Origin: Mycolicibacterium gilvum
GTDB taxonomy: Bacteria > Actinomycetota > Actinomycetes > Mycobacteriales > Mycobacteriaceae
Reading direction: 5' to 3'
Assembly (NCBI RefSeq): GCF_900454025.1
Contig: NZ_UGQM01000001.1
Location: 5,270,001 to 5,334,000 of the forward strand
Length of the DNA stretch: 64,000 bases
Shown: piece after piece, positions 11,323 through 20,334 of the stretch
Numbering within the stretch: position 1 is the stretch's first letter
Layout: the number at the start of each line of letters is the position of its first letter
Notes under the pieces: model-generated
What the model saw: only the letters and a program-made list of their open reading frames with translations
Database searches by the model: none
What the model was told of the DNA's origin: nothing
Made by a program: the position numbers and the translations under genes

Positions 11323-12098
11323 CCTCCGCTCCGCATGTAGAGCTCGCCCTGAAGGGTGTGTGCCACCTGGATCCTCGTCCCGTACATGTGCGTGAGCAGC
11401 GCGGAGTCGACGACCTTGTCGAGCGCGGCGTGGTGGGCGTGCCCGTCGAGCAGGTAGATCGCGCTGTCGAGGACGCCCAGCAGCGGGTTCAGGTCGTGGG
11501 CGACGACCAGCACGGTGACGCCCAGTTCCCGCTTGAGCCGGCCCAGCACCGCGACGATCTCGTGCTGGTTGCGCACGTCCAGCGACGCCAGCGGCTCGTC
11601 GAGGATCAGCATCTTCGGCTGCGCGACCAGCGCCCCGGCCAGCGCGATCCGTTGCCGTTGGCCGCCGGACAGGTCCGAGAGCCGCCGATCGGCGATGCCG
11701 ACGGCGTCGACCCAGCCGAGCGCCTCCTCGACGCGTGCGCGGTCGGCCGCGCTGGTGCGGCCGAACCCCCACCGCCGTCCCGTCAGGCCCAGCAGCACCG
11801 CATCGCGGGCGCGGATCGCCTCGTTGGCGTTCGCATCGTAATTCTGTGGCACATAGCCGATCTCGTCGTTCTGCGTGCCCGGGGCGCGGCCGAAGACCCG
11901 GACGGATCCCGACGCGGGCCCGAGCAGGCCCAGGATCACCTGCAGCAGCGTCGTCTTGCCCGAGCCGTTGGGTCCGATGACCGCGACGAACCGGCCGGCC
12001 TCGACGTCGAACGTCGACTCCGACCAGATGATCCGACCGCCGCGCTCGGCGCTGACGTCGGTGAACGACAGCGCCGTCGCCGGCTCAGGTGCCGACAC
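11319..12098 (-). CDS. Metal ABC transporter ATP-binding protein (ZnuC type)
   Basis: 259-residue cytoplasmic ATPase that powers the metal importer. It has Walker A GPNGSGKTTLL (residues about 38-48), the Q-loop FGRAPGTQNDEIGYVPQ, the ABC signature LSGGQRQRIALAGAL, Walker B MLILDEPLASLD and the switch His in VVAHDLN. The start overlaps the end of the binding-protein gene by 14 bases and the stop overlaps the permease start by four. Zinc rather than manganese is inferred only from the histidine-rich binding protein. Confidence 0.92.
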   Translation of the reverse strand: MSAPEPATALSFTDVSAERGGRIIWSESTFDVEAGRFVAVIGPNGSGKTTLLQVILGLLGPASGSVRVFGRAPGTQNDEIGYVPQNYDANANEAIRARDAVLLGLTGRRWGFGRTSAADRARVEEALGWVDAVGIADRRLSDLSGGQRQRIALAGALVAQPKMLILDEPLASLDVRNQHEIVAVLGRLKRELGVTVLVVAHDLNPLLGVLDSAIYLLDGHAHHAALDKVVDSALLTHMYGTRIQVAHTLQGELYMRSGG

Positions 12099-13080
12099 CG
12101 AGGGCCTCGGCCAGGGAGTCCAGTTGCGCCACCTGCCAATCCTGGAACGAGCCGGCGTCGGACGGCAACGTTTCGGTGACCTCGACGACCGGGACTCCCG
12201 ACTGCTCGGCCGCGCGCCGGATCTGCTCGGGCACCGAACCCTCGGTCTGCGTGTTGTAGACGAGGACGTCGACGCCCCGCTCGGAGAGCAGGTTCAGGAA
12301 CGCGTCGAGGTCGGCGGGCGAGGGCTCGCTGTGGTTGGCGGCGGCGACCTGAAAGCCCGGCGGGGTCCGGTTGGTCAGGCCCAGCGCTGCGGCCATGTCG
12401 TCGAACGCGCCTTCGGCGGCGGCGTACGTCTTGCCGGTCGCCCCGGCGCGGATCGCGGCGACGGTGTCCTCGTAGGGCTTCATCGATTCGACGAAGGCGC
12501 GGTGCCGGTCGGCGAAATAGCCTGCGGCGTCGGCGGAGAGGGCCGTCAGCTCTGCGGTGACGGCGTCGACGACCTCGGTGACCGCCGACGGCCGGTACCA
12601 GACGTGCGGGTTGCCCTCGTCGGCGTGATCGTGGCCCTCGTGATCGTGGCCCTCGTGGCCGTGGTCCTCATGGCCGGAATGTCCGGTGCTGAGAGCGACG
12701 GCGTCGATGAGGTGCGCGTCCGGCGCCGAGGTCTGGGCCAGCTTGGTCGCCCATTCGTCATAGTGGCCGCCGTTGACGACGACGAGCTGCGCACCCTCGA
12801 ACGCGACGGCGTCGGACGGCGCGGGTTCGAAGTCGTGCGGGTCGACCGAGGAGCCGGCCACCACGGTGGTCACCCGGGTGCAGGCGCCACCGAGTTGCGA
12901 CACGATGTCGCCCCACTGGTCGACGCTGACCACCACGTCCACCGGCGTGGCCGGGCAGTCGCCCGCCGACGCTTCGTCGCCGGCCCCGGTGCTCTCGGAA
13001 CCACCGCAGGCGGTCAGTACGAGGGCGGCCGAGGCCGCGATACCGGCCAGCGCCCGTCCCCGACGAGTGGATCGCAACAT
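12085..13080 (-). CDS. Zinc-type metal-binding lipoprotein of the ABC importer (ZnuA family)
   Basis: 331-residue cluster A-I solute-binding protein. The signal peptide MLRSTRRGRALAGIAASAAL ends in lipobox LTACGG, so the protein is membrane-anchored and captures metal outside the cell. It has a histidine-rich loop at about residues 125-150 (repeats of HDHEGH, with HSGHEDHGHEGH before them), typical of zinc rather than manganese binding proteins. It also has the family's NPHVWY segment. The ATG at 13080 is chosen because upstream in-frame starts would place the candidate Zur site inside the coding region and spoil the signal peptide. It is the first gene of the three-gene importer operon. Confidence 0.9.
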   Translation of the reverse strand: MLRSTRRGRALAGIAASAALVLTACGGSESTGAGDEASAGDCPATPVDVVVSVDQWGDIVSQLGGACTRVTTVVAGSSVDPHDFEPAPSDAVAFEGAQLVVVNGGHYDEWATKLAQTSAPDAHLIDAVALSTGHSGHEDHGHEGHDHEGHDHADEGNPHVWYRPSAVTEVVDAVTAELTALSADAAGYFADRHRAFVESMKPYEDTVAAIRAGATGKTYAAAEGAFDDMAAALGLTNRTPPGFQVAAANHSEPSPADLDAFLNLLSERGVDVLVYNTQTEGSVPEQIRRAAEQSGVPVVEVTETLPSDAGSFQDWQVAQLDSLAEALGVGT

Positions 13081-13087
13081 GGCGCAT

Positions 13088-13104
13088 ACGATAACCGTTT
13101 TCAT
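13088..13104. promoter_or_regulatory. Candidate Zur operator of the zinc importer
   Basis: On the minus strand the sequence reads ATGAAAACGGTTATCGT, an imperfect inverted repeat (five of seven positions symmetric) resembling the mycobacterial Zur site TGAAAATCATTTTCA-type palindrome. It is directly upstream of the binding-protein ATG. The match is partial, so this is a proposal. Confidence 0.45.
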
Positions 13105-13181
13105 TACCAATTGCACTTTGGGTATAGCGACGTACCGCACACTCCCGGTCGACTACGGTGAGCCCCGGGGGGAAGGACGGC

Positions 13182-14297
13182 GTGATCAGTTCCAGCACTT
13201 CGAAACGGCGCCGGCTACGTCCGGCGGCCAACCGATGGTGGAATCAGCCCGACCAATTCGATTGGCTCTCCGGCTATCTGCACGCCCGTGGACTCGCTCC
13301 TGCGACCCGCCGACTCATGGCCGTCATCTCCTCGGCGCTCGTGCTCATGGCTTTCGGCGTGCTGGGTTCCCGCGATGAGCACCCCGTTCTGACCTACACC
13401 GTCGCCGCCGCCGCGGCGATCGCCGGCATCGGGTACGGGACGTTGTGGTTGCGGCGCTGGCCCACCCGACGGCAGTCGCTGATGATGGGCATGGTCGGCG
13501 GGTCGATGATCGCCGTGGGATCCGGGATGCAGACCGAGCCCGTCGTCGCGTTGATGGGCTGCACCGGCCTCGTCGTGACCGGGGGGTACCTGGCGTTCTT
13601 CCACAACACCAAGGCCGTGCTGTTCAACTTCGCGGTCGCCGCCACCGTCGGCACCTATTGCGCGCTGCGGGTCTTCGAGACCTACGACGACCGGGCGAGC
13701 GCCCTGGCCGGGCTGTGGCTGATCATCGAGCTGAACCTCGCCGTCCCGCTGGCCATCCAGACGGTGGTGCGCACGATGGGCGCCGACGTGGTGCGTTCCG
13801 ACCACGACGCGCTGACCGGTCTGCTCAACCGCCGAGGCTTCTACGAACGGGCATCGTCACTGCTGACGTCACCGGCCGCGGACTCGGACCTGATCGTCGT
13901 GATGATCGACCTCGACGCCTTCAAACGGCTCAACGACACCTACGGCCACCTCGCCGGCGACCAGGCGCTCGCCGCCGTGGGGTGGGCGCTGCGCAAGGCC
14001 AGCCCCGGATCCGCGGTGATAGGCCGGACCGGCGGCGAGGAGTTCCTGCTGATCGACATCCTGCCGGTCGCCCAGGCCGAGGCCCTGCCCGACGAACTCT
14101 GCGCGGCCATCGCGGCGCTGCCGCATCCCGTCACCGCCAGCGTCGGTGCGGCCGTCGTGCGGGGACTGCCACAGTCCGACGCCCCCGCGGTCATCGAGGC
14201 CCTCACCCGCACCGCCGACGCGACGATGTATGAGGCCAAGCGGTCCGGCGGGAACCAGGCTCTGATCCGTCGCGTCTCGCCGCTGTTCCAGAACTGA
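13182..14297 (+). CDS. Membrane-anchored diguanylate cyclase (GGDEF)
   Basis: 371-residue protein with about six hydrophobic segments (residues about 40-200) followed by a C-terminal GGDEF domain that would make cyclic di-GMP from two GTP. The domain begins DHDALTGLLNRRGF, and the active loop reads GGEEF, an active variant. The product-inhibition site is degenerate: the aspartate normally four positions before the Arg of RxGGDEF is Ala (SAVIGRTGGEEF). The GTG at 13182 has GGAAGGA four bases ahead; a GTG at 13158 would add eight residues. It is divergent from the zinc importer and convergent with the rhodanese gene. Confidence 0.87.
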   Translation: MISSSTSKRRRLRPAANRWWNQPDQFDWLSGYLHARGLAPATRRLMAVISSALVLMAFGVLGSRDEHPVLTYTVAAAAAIAGIGYGTLWLRRWPTRRQSLMMGMVGGSMIAVGSGMQTEPVVALMGCTGLVVTGGYLAFFHNTKAVLFNFAVAATVGTYCALRVFETYDDRASALAGLWLIIELNLAVPLAIQTVVRTMGADVVRSDHDALTGLLNRRGFYERASSLLTSPAADSDLIVVMIDLDAFKRLNDTYGHLAGDQALAAVGWALRKASPGSAVIGRTGGEEFLLIDILPVAQAEALPDELCAAIAALPHPVTASVGAAVVRGLPQSDAPAVIEALTRTADATMYEAKRSGGNQALIRRVSPLFQN

Positions 14298-14301
14298 CGT
14301 G

Positions 14302-15150
14302 TCAGTGTCCGGTCGCCACCGGCCGGGACGGATCTGCCGACCACTGCGACCACGATCCCGGGAACAGCCGTGCCGGCACCCCGGTGGCCATCAGCGCGGC
14401 GACCGTTACCGCCGCCGTCACCCCCGACCCGCAGTACACCCCGACCGCCGAATCGGCGTCGGCGCCCACCCGCTCGGCGAACGCGACCAGTTCCTCCGTC
14501 GGCAGCAGCACACCGTCGCCGTCCAGCACCCCCGTGCTGGGCGCGTTCGTCGCCCCCGGGATGTGCCCGGCCACCGGGTCGACCGGTTCGGTGTCGCCGC
14601 GGAACCGTTCGGGCGCCCGTGCATCGAGGAGCAGCCCGTCGAACTCCGCCACCTCGTCGACGGTCAGCGTGGGCAGAGCGCCCCGGTAGAGGTCCGCACA
14701 CCTGACCACCACATCGCCGGGCGGCCTGCTCACCTCTCCCGCCTCCAGGTCCCCTCCGGCCGCGGCCCACGCCGCCAGACCGCCGTCGAGGATGCGGACG
14801 TCCTCGATACCGGCCGCCCTCAGCACCCACCAGGCGCGCGCCGATCCGGCCCGGTTCCAGTCGTCGTAGACCACCGTCGGTACGCCTTCGCGCAGTCCCC
14901 AGCGGCGTGCCGCCGCCTGCAGCGCGACACCCGACGGCAGTGGGTGCCGGCCCCGGTCCGGGACGCTGTGGTCGGACAACTCGTCATCGAGGGAGACGTA
15001 CACCGCGCCGGGCACATGCCCCTGCGCGTAGGCCTGCCGGCCGTCCGGCGCGTCGAGTCGCCAGCGCACGTCGAGCACGCTGACCGGCCGGTCCTCGGCG
15101 ATCATCCGGGACAGGTCGGTTGCGGTGACGAAGACGTCGGCTCGGGACAC
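14302..15150 (-). CDS. Two-domain rhodanese (thiosulfate/3-mercaptopyruvate sulfurtransferase)
   Basis: 282-residue sulfurtransferase made of two rhodanese domains: an inactive N-terminal one (SVLDVRWRLDAPDGRQAY, GHVPGAVYVSLDDEL) and a catalytic C-terminal one. The active-site loop YCGSGVTAA supplies the persulfide cysteine; CGSGVT resembles the mercaptopyruvate-type loop. The signature GHIPGATNAP precedes the catalytic loop. It moves sulfur from thiosulfate or mercaptopyruvate to cyanide or thiols; the in vivo acceptor cannot be read from sequence. Divergent from pxpA with 29 bases between starts. Confidence 0.9.
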   Translation of the reverse strand: MSRADVFVTATDLSRMIAEDRPVSVLDVRWRLDAPDGRQAYAQGHVPGAVYVSLDDELSDHSVPDRGRHPLPSGVALQAAARRWGLREGVPTVVYDDWNRAGSARAWWVLRAAGIEDVRILDGGLAAWAAAGGDLEAGEVSRPPGDVVVRCADLYRGALPTLTVDEVAEFDGLLLDARAPERFRGDTEPVDPVAGHIPGATNAPSTGVLDGDGVLLPTEELVAFAERVGADADSAVGVYCGSGVTAAVTVAALMATGVPARLFPGSWSQWSADPSRPVATGH

Positions 15151-15179
15151 GTCGTCATGGTCGCACTAGTCTGAGTTTC

Positions 15180-15938
15180 GTGAGCTCCGTCGACCTCAAC
15201 GCCGACCTCGGCGAGGGGTTCGGCGTGTGGGCGCTCGGCGACGACGACGCCATGCTCGACATCGTCACCTCGGCCAACGTCGCCTGCGGCTTCCATGCCG
15301 GGGACCCCGCCACCCTGCGCAGGGTCTGCGAAGCCGCGGCGGCGCGCGGCGTCCGGATCGGCGCGCAGGTCAGCTACCGCGACCTCGCCGGTTTCGGCCG
15401 CCGGTTCATCGATGTGAGCAGCGAGGACCTGATCGCCGACGTGATGTACCAGATCGGCGCACTCTCGGCGCTGGCGGCGGCCGCGGGCTCCTCGGTGTCC
15501 TACGTGAAACCGCACGGAGCGCTGTACAACGCCGTCGTCACCAACCGGCTGCAGGCCCACGCGCTCGCCGCTGCCGTGCACGCCGTCGACCCGGCGCTGC
15601 CGGTGCTGGGCCTGGCGGGTTCGGTGTTCTTCGGCGCCGCAGAGGAACTGGGCTTGCGCACCGTCCCCGAGGCGTTCGCCGATCGCGCGTACCGGCCCGA
15701 CGGCCGGCTGGTCTCCCGGCGCGAGCGCAACTCCGTGCTGCACGACGTCGACGAGATCGCCGAACGGGTCATCTCGATGGTGAGCCGGGGCCGGGTTCAC
15801 GCCGTGGACGGCTCCACGATCCCGATCACGGTCGAGTCCGTGTGCGTGCACGGAGATTCCCCCGGCGCGGTGCAGATCGCCACCGCGGTGCGGAAGCGGC
15901 TGGTCGCCGAAGGTGTGACGCTGGCCTCGTTCAGCTAG
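15180..15938 (+). CDS. pxpA: LamB/YcsF protein, 5-oxoprolinase subunit A
   Basis: 252-residue TIM-barrel-type protein. It has the family signatures VDLNADLGEGFG at the N-terminus, TSANVACGFHAGDP, RIGAQVSYRDLAGFGRR, YVKPHGALYN, EAFADRAY and VCVHGDSPGA. In the PxpABC enzyme this subunit cleaves 5-oxo-L-proline (pyroglutamate) to glutamate with ATP. The pxpB and pxpC partners are not next to it; an MFS carrier follows instead, so the partners must be elsewhere or the role differs. GTG start. Confidence 0.9.
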   Translation: MSSVDLNADLGEGFGVWALGDDDAMLDIVTSANVACGFHAGDPATLRRVCEAAAARGVRIGAQVSYRDLAGFGRRFIDVSSEDLIADVMYQIGALSALAAAAGSSVSYVKPHGALYNAVVTNRLQAHALAAAVHAVDPALPVLGLAGSVFFGAAEELGLRTVPEAFADRAYRPDGRLVSRRERNSVLHDVDEIAERVISMVSRGRVHAVDGSTIPITVESVCVHGDSPGAVQIATAVRKRLVAEGVTLASFS

Positions 15939-16037
15939 GGAATACCGTTGCGCGCGGGAATAAGCCGTGTCCGGCGCGGTTTGCACTGACTCGAGCCCGA
16001 GCCACCCGAGCCCGCATCCCTACGGAGGTACCACGCG

Positions 16038-17240
16038 ATGGTCGCGATCGACCGGTCGATCGGCGAGACACAGCGGTGGGCCTATCCCCTGCTGCTGGTG
16101 CTCAGCGGCGTCGCCCTCGGAGTATCCGGGCTGCCCGCTCCGCTGTACGGCATCTACGAGACGAACTGGCATCTGTCGCCGCTGGCCACCACGATCGTCT
16201 TCGCCGTCTACGCCGTCGCCGCACTCGCCGCGGTCCTGGTCTCGGGCAGGATCTCCGACGTCGTGGGACGCAAACCGGTGCTCCTCGGTGCGCTGGTCGC
16301 GCTGCTGATCGGACTCGGCGTGTTCCTGATCGCCGACAGCATGGCGATGCTGCTGCTCGCCCGCGCCATCCACGGCGTGGCGGTCGGCTCCATCGTGGTC
16401 GCCGGCGCGGCCGCCCTGCTCGACCTGCGCCCCGATCACGGCGTGCGCGTCGGCCAGCTCAGCGGCGTCGCGTTCAACATCGGGATGACCATCGCGATCT
16501 TCGGCTCCGCGCTGCTGGCCCAGTACGCCCCGCACCCGCTGCGCACCCCGTATGCCGTCGTCGCGGTGATCTGCCTGATCGTCGGCGTCGGCGTCCTCGC
16601 GCTGCGCGAGCCGCACACCGCACGCACCCGCGGCCCGATCCGGATCGCGCGGCCGGCCGTGCCCGCCGAGATCCGCGCCGACTTCTGGTTCTCGGCGCTC
16701 GGCGCGATGGCGTCGTGGTCGGTTCTCGGCGTGCTGCTGTCGCTGTATCCGTCGCTGGCCGCGCACCACACCCACATCGACAACCTGGTCTTCGGCGGCG
16801 CCGTGGTCGCCACCACCGCGTTCGCCGCGGCGCTGGCGCAGCTGGCGGCCACCCGGGTGCCGGCCCGCTATGCCGCGATCATCGGCGACGCGGGCATGGC
16901 CGCCGCGCTGCTGCTGACGATTCCGGTCCTGCTGACCCACCAGTGGCAGCTCGTCTTCGTTGCCGCGGCGCTGCTGGGTGCGACGTTCGGGCTGGGCTTC
17001 GGAGGCTCCCTGCGGCACCTGTCCAACGTGGTGCCGCCGGCCCGGCGCGGCGAGACGATGTCGGCGTTCTACCTGCTGGCGTACTCCGCGATGGCGGTGC
17101 CCACGCTGGTCGCGGGCTGGGCGGCCACCCGGTGGGAGCTCGCCTCGGTGTTCCCGTGGTTCGCGGGCATCGTGTCGGCGGCGTGCCTCGGCGCCGCCGT
17201 CGCCGGTCTGCGCAGCATCAGGGTCGCCCGCGCCGCTTAG
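16038..17240 (+). CDS. Major facilitator superfamily transporter
   Basis: 400-residue inner-membrane carrier with about twelve hydrophobic segments. The MFS loop 2-3 signature reads GRISDVVGRKPVLLG (residues about 72-86). The ATG has GGAGG about ten bases upstream. The family includes drug and metabolite exporters; the substrate is unknown. It stands 99 bases after pxpA and 10 bases before the hydrolase gene, so it could be in one transcript with either. The upstream gap carries two copies of GGGAATA (15938 and 15956) and no other clear signal. Confidence 0.85.
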   Translation: MVAIDRSIGETQRWAYPLLLVLSGVALGVSGLPAPLYGIYETNWHLSPLATTIVFAVYAVAALAAVLVSGRISDVVGRKPVLLGALVALLIGLGVFLIADSMAMLLLARAIHGVAVGSIVVAGAAALLDLRPDHGVRVGQLSGVAFNIGMTIAIFGSALLAQYAPHPLRTPYAVVAVICLIVGVGVLALREPHTARTRGPIRIARPAVPAEIRADFWFSALGAMASWSVLGVLLSLYPSLAAHHTHIDNLVFGGAVVATTAFAAALAQLAATRVPARYAAIIGDAGMAAALLLTIPVLLTHQWQLVFVAAALLGATFGLGFGGSLRHLSNVVPPARRGETMSAFYLLAYSAMAVPTLVAGWAATRWELASVFPWFAGIVSAACLGAAVAGLRSIRVARAA

Positions 17241-17249
17241 GGTGTCGCC

Positions 17250-18167
17250 ATGCGCTGCAAGCCGGGGCGGCCCGATCTGGACGCGTACGCGACGTACTTC
17301 GACCTCCCGGCGGCCACCCCCGCCTCCCCGGTCACGGTGTCGTGGGCGGGCGTCACCACACTGCTGATCAACGACGGCACGTCGGCGCTGATGACCGACG
17401 GCTTCTTCTCGCGACCGGGCCTCCTGCGCGTGGCGACGCGCCGCCCCCTCGCCTCGTCGGACTCCCGCATCGATGCCGCGCTGCAGCGGCTCGGCGTGAC
17501 CCGTCTGGACGGCGTGACCCCGGTGCACACCCACTTCGACCACGCGATGGACTCGGCCGCCGTGGCCGGGCGTACCGGCGCCCGGCTCATCGGCGGGTCC
17601 TCGGCCGCTCACATCGGCCGTGGGCACGGACTGGACCGGGTCGAGGTCGTGACCTCCGGTGACGCGACCGCCGTGGGCGCTTTCGACGTCACCCTGATCG
17701 AGAGTCACCACTGCCCGCCCGACCGGTTCCCCGGCGCCATCACCGCACCGGTTGCTCCCCGGGCGCCCGTGTCTGCCTACCGCTGCGGTGAGGCATGGTC
17801 GACGCTGGTGCGCCACCGCGGCACCGGGCGCGGTCTGCTGATCGTTGGCAGCGCCGGATTTGTGCCCGGCGCACTGGCCGGCCGGCACGCCGACGTCGTG
17901 TACCTCGGCGTCGGGCAGCTCGGACTACAGCCGCACGACTACCTGGCCGCCTACTGGACGGAGACGGTACGCACGGTCGGTGCGCGCCGGGTGGTCCTGA
18001 TCCACTGGGACGACTTCTTCCGGCCGCTGGACAAACCACTGCGCGCGTTGCCGTTCGTCGCCGACAACCTCGACGTGTCGATGCGGATCCTCGCCAGACT
18101 GGCCCGCGAGGACGGCGTCGACCTGCACCTGCCCACGCTGTGGGAACGCGCGGACCCGTGGCGCTGA
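17250..18167 (+). CDS. Metallo-beta-lactamase-fold hydrolase
   Basis: 305-residue protein with the MBL-fold metal motif HTHFDHAMD (residues about 92-100) and further candidate ligands in ESHHCPP and LIHWDDFFRP. The enzyme presumably uses two zinc or iron ions to hydrolyse an ester or phosphodiester; the substrate is unknown. It corresponds in position to Rv3577. The last ten bases overlap the start of arsB2, so the two are co-transcribed, but this does not reveal a shared function. Confidence 0.85.
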   Translation: MRCKPGRPDLDAYATYFDLPAATPASPVTVSWAGVTTLLINDGTSALMTDGFFSRPGLLRVATRRPLASSDSRIDAALQRLGVTRLDGVTPVHTHFDHAMDSAAVAGRTGARLIGGSSAAHIGRGHGLDRVEVVTSGDATAVGAFDVTLIESHHCPPDRFPGAITAPVAPRAPVSAYRCGEAWSTLVRHRGTGRGLLIVGSAGFVPGALAGRHADVVYLGVGQLGLQPHDYLAAYWTETVRTVGARRVVLIHWDDFFRPLDKPLRALPFVADNLDVSMRILARLAREDGVDLHLPTLWERADPWR

Positions 18168-19393
18168 CCCTGTCGGTCGCCGCGCTGGCCGCGGTCCTCG
18201 CGTGCGCGCTGCTGCGCCCGCGACTGCAGGCGATCGTCGCCGGCCTCGCGGCGGCACTGGTCATCGTCGCGAGTGCGACGACGTGGCGGGCCGCCGTCGG
18301 TGAGATCTCCGAACTCGCCCCGGTGGTCGCGTTCCTGGCCGCCGTCCTGGTGCTGGCCCGGCTGTGCGACGACGAGGGACTGTTCCGCGCCGCCGGGACG
18401 CTGATGGCGCGGGCCACCTCGGGCGGTCAGAGTCGGCTCCTCACCACGGTTTTCGCGATATCGGCGGCGGTGACCGCGATCCTGAGCCTGGACGCCACGG
18501 TCATCCTGCTGACTCCCGTCGTGCTCGCCACCGCACGCGCCCTGGCGGTGCCCGCCCGTCCCCACGCGTACGCGACCGCACATCTGGCCAACAGCGCGTC
18601 GCTGCTGCTGCCCGTGTCGAACCTGACGAACCTGCTGGCATTCAGCGCCGCGGGACTGTCGTTCCTGCACTTCGCGGCAGCGATGACACTGCCCTGGATC
18701 GCCGCTATCGTCGTCGAATTCCTGCTCCTGCGTTGGCTATTCGCCAAGGACCTGGCCACTGAGCCTCAGCGCGCCGTGTCGGTCGAACCGCTCGACGTCC
18801 CGAAGTTCACCCTTGCCGTCGTCGTGCTGACGCTGGCCGGATTCGCCGTGACCTCGCTGCTCGGCTTCTCTCCGGCCTGGGCCGCGCTGGCCGGCGCTCT
18901 CGTCCTGGGCGTCCGCGCGCTCGCCGACCGGCGCACGACGATGAGCAGAATCGTTGTCTCCCTCGATATCCCGTTCCTGATCTTCGTGCTCTGCCTGGGC
19001 GTCGTGGTCGACGCCGTCATGCGCAACGGCCTCGAATCGGCCATGCAGCAGGTGATCCCCGACGGACACGGCCTGCTCGCCCTGCTCGGGATCGCCGCGG
19101 TCGCCGCGCTGCTGTCCAACGTCGTCAACAACCTGCCCGCCGTGCTGGTGCTGCTTCCGCTGGTGGCGGGGTCCGGACCCGCCGCGGTCCTCGCGGTGCT
19201 CATCGGGGTCAACATCGGCCCCAACCTGACCTACGTCGGATCCCTGGCCAACCTGTTGTGGCGCAGTGTCGTCCGGCGGGACGTGAAGGCGGGCTTCGGG
19301 GAGTTCAGCCGTATCGGGGTGGTGACGACCCCGCTGGTTCTCGTCGCCGCCGTACTGGGATTGTGGACCTATGTCCGCCTGATCGGGCTCTAA
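18158..19393 (+). CDS. arsB2: ArsB/NhaD-family ion transporter
   Basis: 411-residue integral membrane protein of the ion transporter superfamily, rich in hydrophobic segments. It has the family-typical [20 protein letters not shown] and [16 protein letters not shown], and [19 protein letters not shown] near the C-terminus. The name follows the M. tuberculosis position homologue Rv3578 (413 residues). Arsenite export is not shown, and no ArsR or ArsC gene is near. The GTG at 18158 overlaps the hydrolase gene by ten bases. An upstream extension of the frame runs through the hydrolase gene and is discarded. Confidence 0.87.
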   Translation: MALTLSVAALAAVLACALLRPRLQAIVAGLAAALVIVASATTWRAAVGEISELAPVVAFLAAVLVLARLCDDEGLFRAAGTLMARATSGGQSRLLTTVFAISAAVTAILSLDATVILLTPVVLATARALAVPARPHAYATAHLANSASLLLPVSNLTNLLAFSAAGLSFLHFAAAMTLPWIAAIVVEFLLLRWLFAKDLATEPQRAVSVEPLDVPKFTLAVVVLTLAGFAVTSLLGFSPAWAALAGALVLGVRALADRRTTMSRIVVSLDIPFLIFVLCLGVVVDAVMRNGLESAMQQVIPDGHGLLALLGIAAVAALLSNVVNNLPAVLVLLPLVAGSGPAAVLAVLIGVNIGPNLTYVGSLANLLWRSVVRRDVKAGFGEFSRIGVVTTPLVLVAAVLGLWTYVRLIGL

Positions 19394-20334
19394 CTGAGCC
19401 GCCGCTGCCGGGCGATCTCTGCGAGCACGACACCGGCGGCGACCGACGCATTCAGGGATTCGGTGGGACCCGCCATCGGGATCGACACGATGCGGTCGCA
19501 GTTCTCCCGCACCAGTCGCGACAGTCCCTTGCCCTCCGACCCGACCACGACGATCGTCGGTGTCAGACCGTCGATCTCGTCGATCGTCGTGTCACCCCCG
19601 GCATCGAGGCCGACGACCTGCAGGCCCGCGTCGGCGTACTGCTTGAGGGTCCGGTTGAGATTCGTCGCCCTGGCGACCGGCGTCCTGGCCGCCGCGCCCG
19701 CACTGGTGCGCCACGCGACAGCGGTGACCGAGGCCGACCGGCGCTGGGGCAGCACGACGCCGTGCCCGCCGAACGCCGCGACGGAGCGGACGATCGCACC
19801 CAGGTTGCGCGGATCGGAGATGTTGTCCAGCGCCACCAGAAGAGCCGGGGCCGCATCGGATTTCGCATCGCGGAGCAAGTCGTCGGGGTGTGCGTACGCA
19901 TACGGCGGGACCTGCAGCGCGATGCCCTGATGCAGACCGTTGGCCGCCATCCGGTCCAGATCGTGGCGCTGCACCTCCAGGATCGAGATGCCCCTGTCCG
20001 CGGCCATCTGCACCGACTCGGTGAGCCGCTCGTCGGCATCGGTTCCGAGGGCCACGTAGAGCGCCGTCGCCGGCACACCCGCGCGCAGGCACTCCACCAC
20101 CGGGTTACGCCCGAGAACGATCTCGGTGTCGTCGGTCTTCTTGTGCCTGCCCTGTGCCTGCCGGGCGGCCTTGGCCGCACGCTTGCCGGCCGGATGATGC
20201 GGACGTTCGTGGGCGGGGGGCGTCGCACCGCGCCCCTCCAGGCCACGACGGCGCACGCCGCCGGATCCGACCTGCGGACCCTTCTTCGTACCGGCCTTGC
20301 GCACCGCGCCGCGGCGCTGCGAGTTTCCCGCCAT
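19390..20334 (-). CDS. rlmB: 23S rRNA 2'-O-ribose methyltransferase RlmB
   Basis: SpoU/TrmH-class methyltransferase expected to methylate G2251 of 23S rRNA with SAM. The 314 residues have a basic, glycine-rich N-terminal extension of about 75 residues, the substrate-binding domain ([21 protein letters not shown]), and the knotted SPOUT domain with [35 protein letters not shown] and the final signature [18 protein letters not shown]. It follows cysS without a spacer, so the two are an operon. The stop overlaps the end of arsB2 by four bases. Confidence 0.93.
   Translation of the reverse strand: MAGNSQRRGAVRKAGTKKGPQVGSGGVRRRGLEGRGATPPAHERPHHPAGKRAAKAARQAQGRHKKTDDTEIVLGRNPVVECLRAGVPATALYVALGTDADERLTESVQMAADRGISILEVQRHDLDRMAANGLHQGIALQVPPYAYAHPDDLLRDAKSDAAPALLVALDNISDPRNLGAIVRSVAAFGGHGVVLPQRRSASVTAVAWRTSAGAAARTPVARATNLNRTLKQYADAGLQVVGLDAGGDTTIDEIDGLTPTIVVVGSEGKGLSRLVRENCDRIVSIPMAGPTESLNASVAAGVVLAEIARQRRLS

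Noticed and set aside
15227..17662. Plus-strand frame of about 810 codons across pxpA, the MFS and the hydrolase genes
   Set aside because: It is out of frame with three genes that have clear motifs; composition is Arg/Gly/Ala noise.
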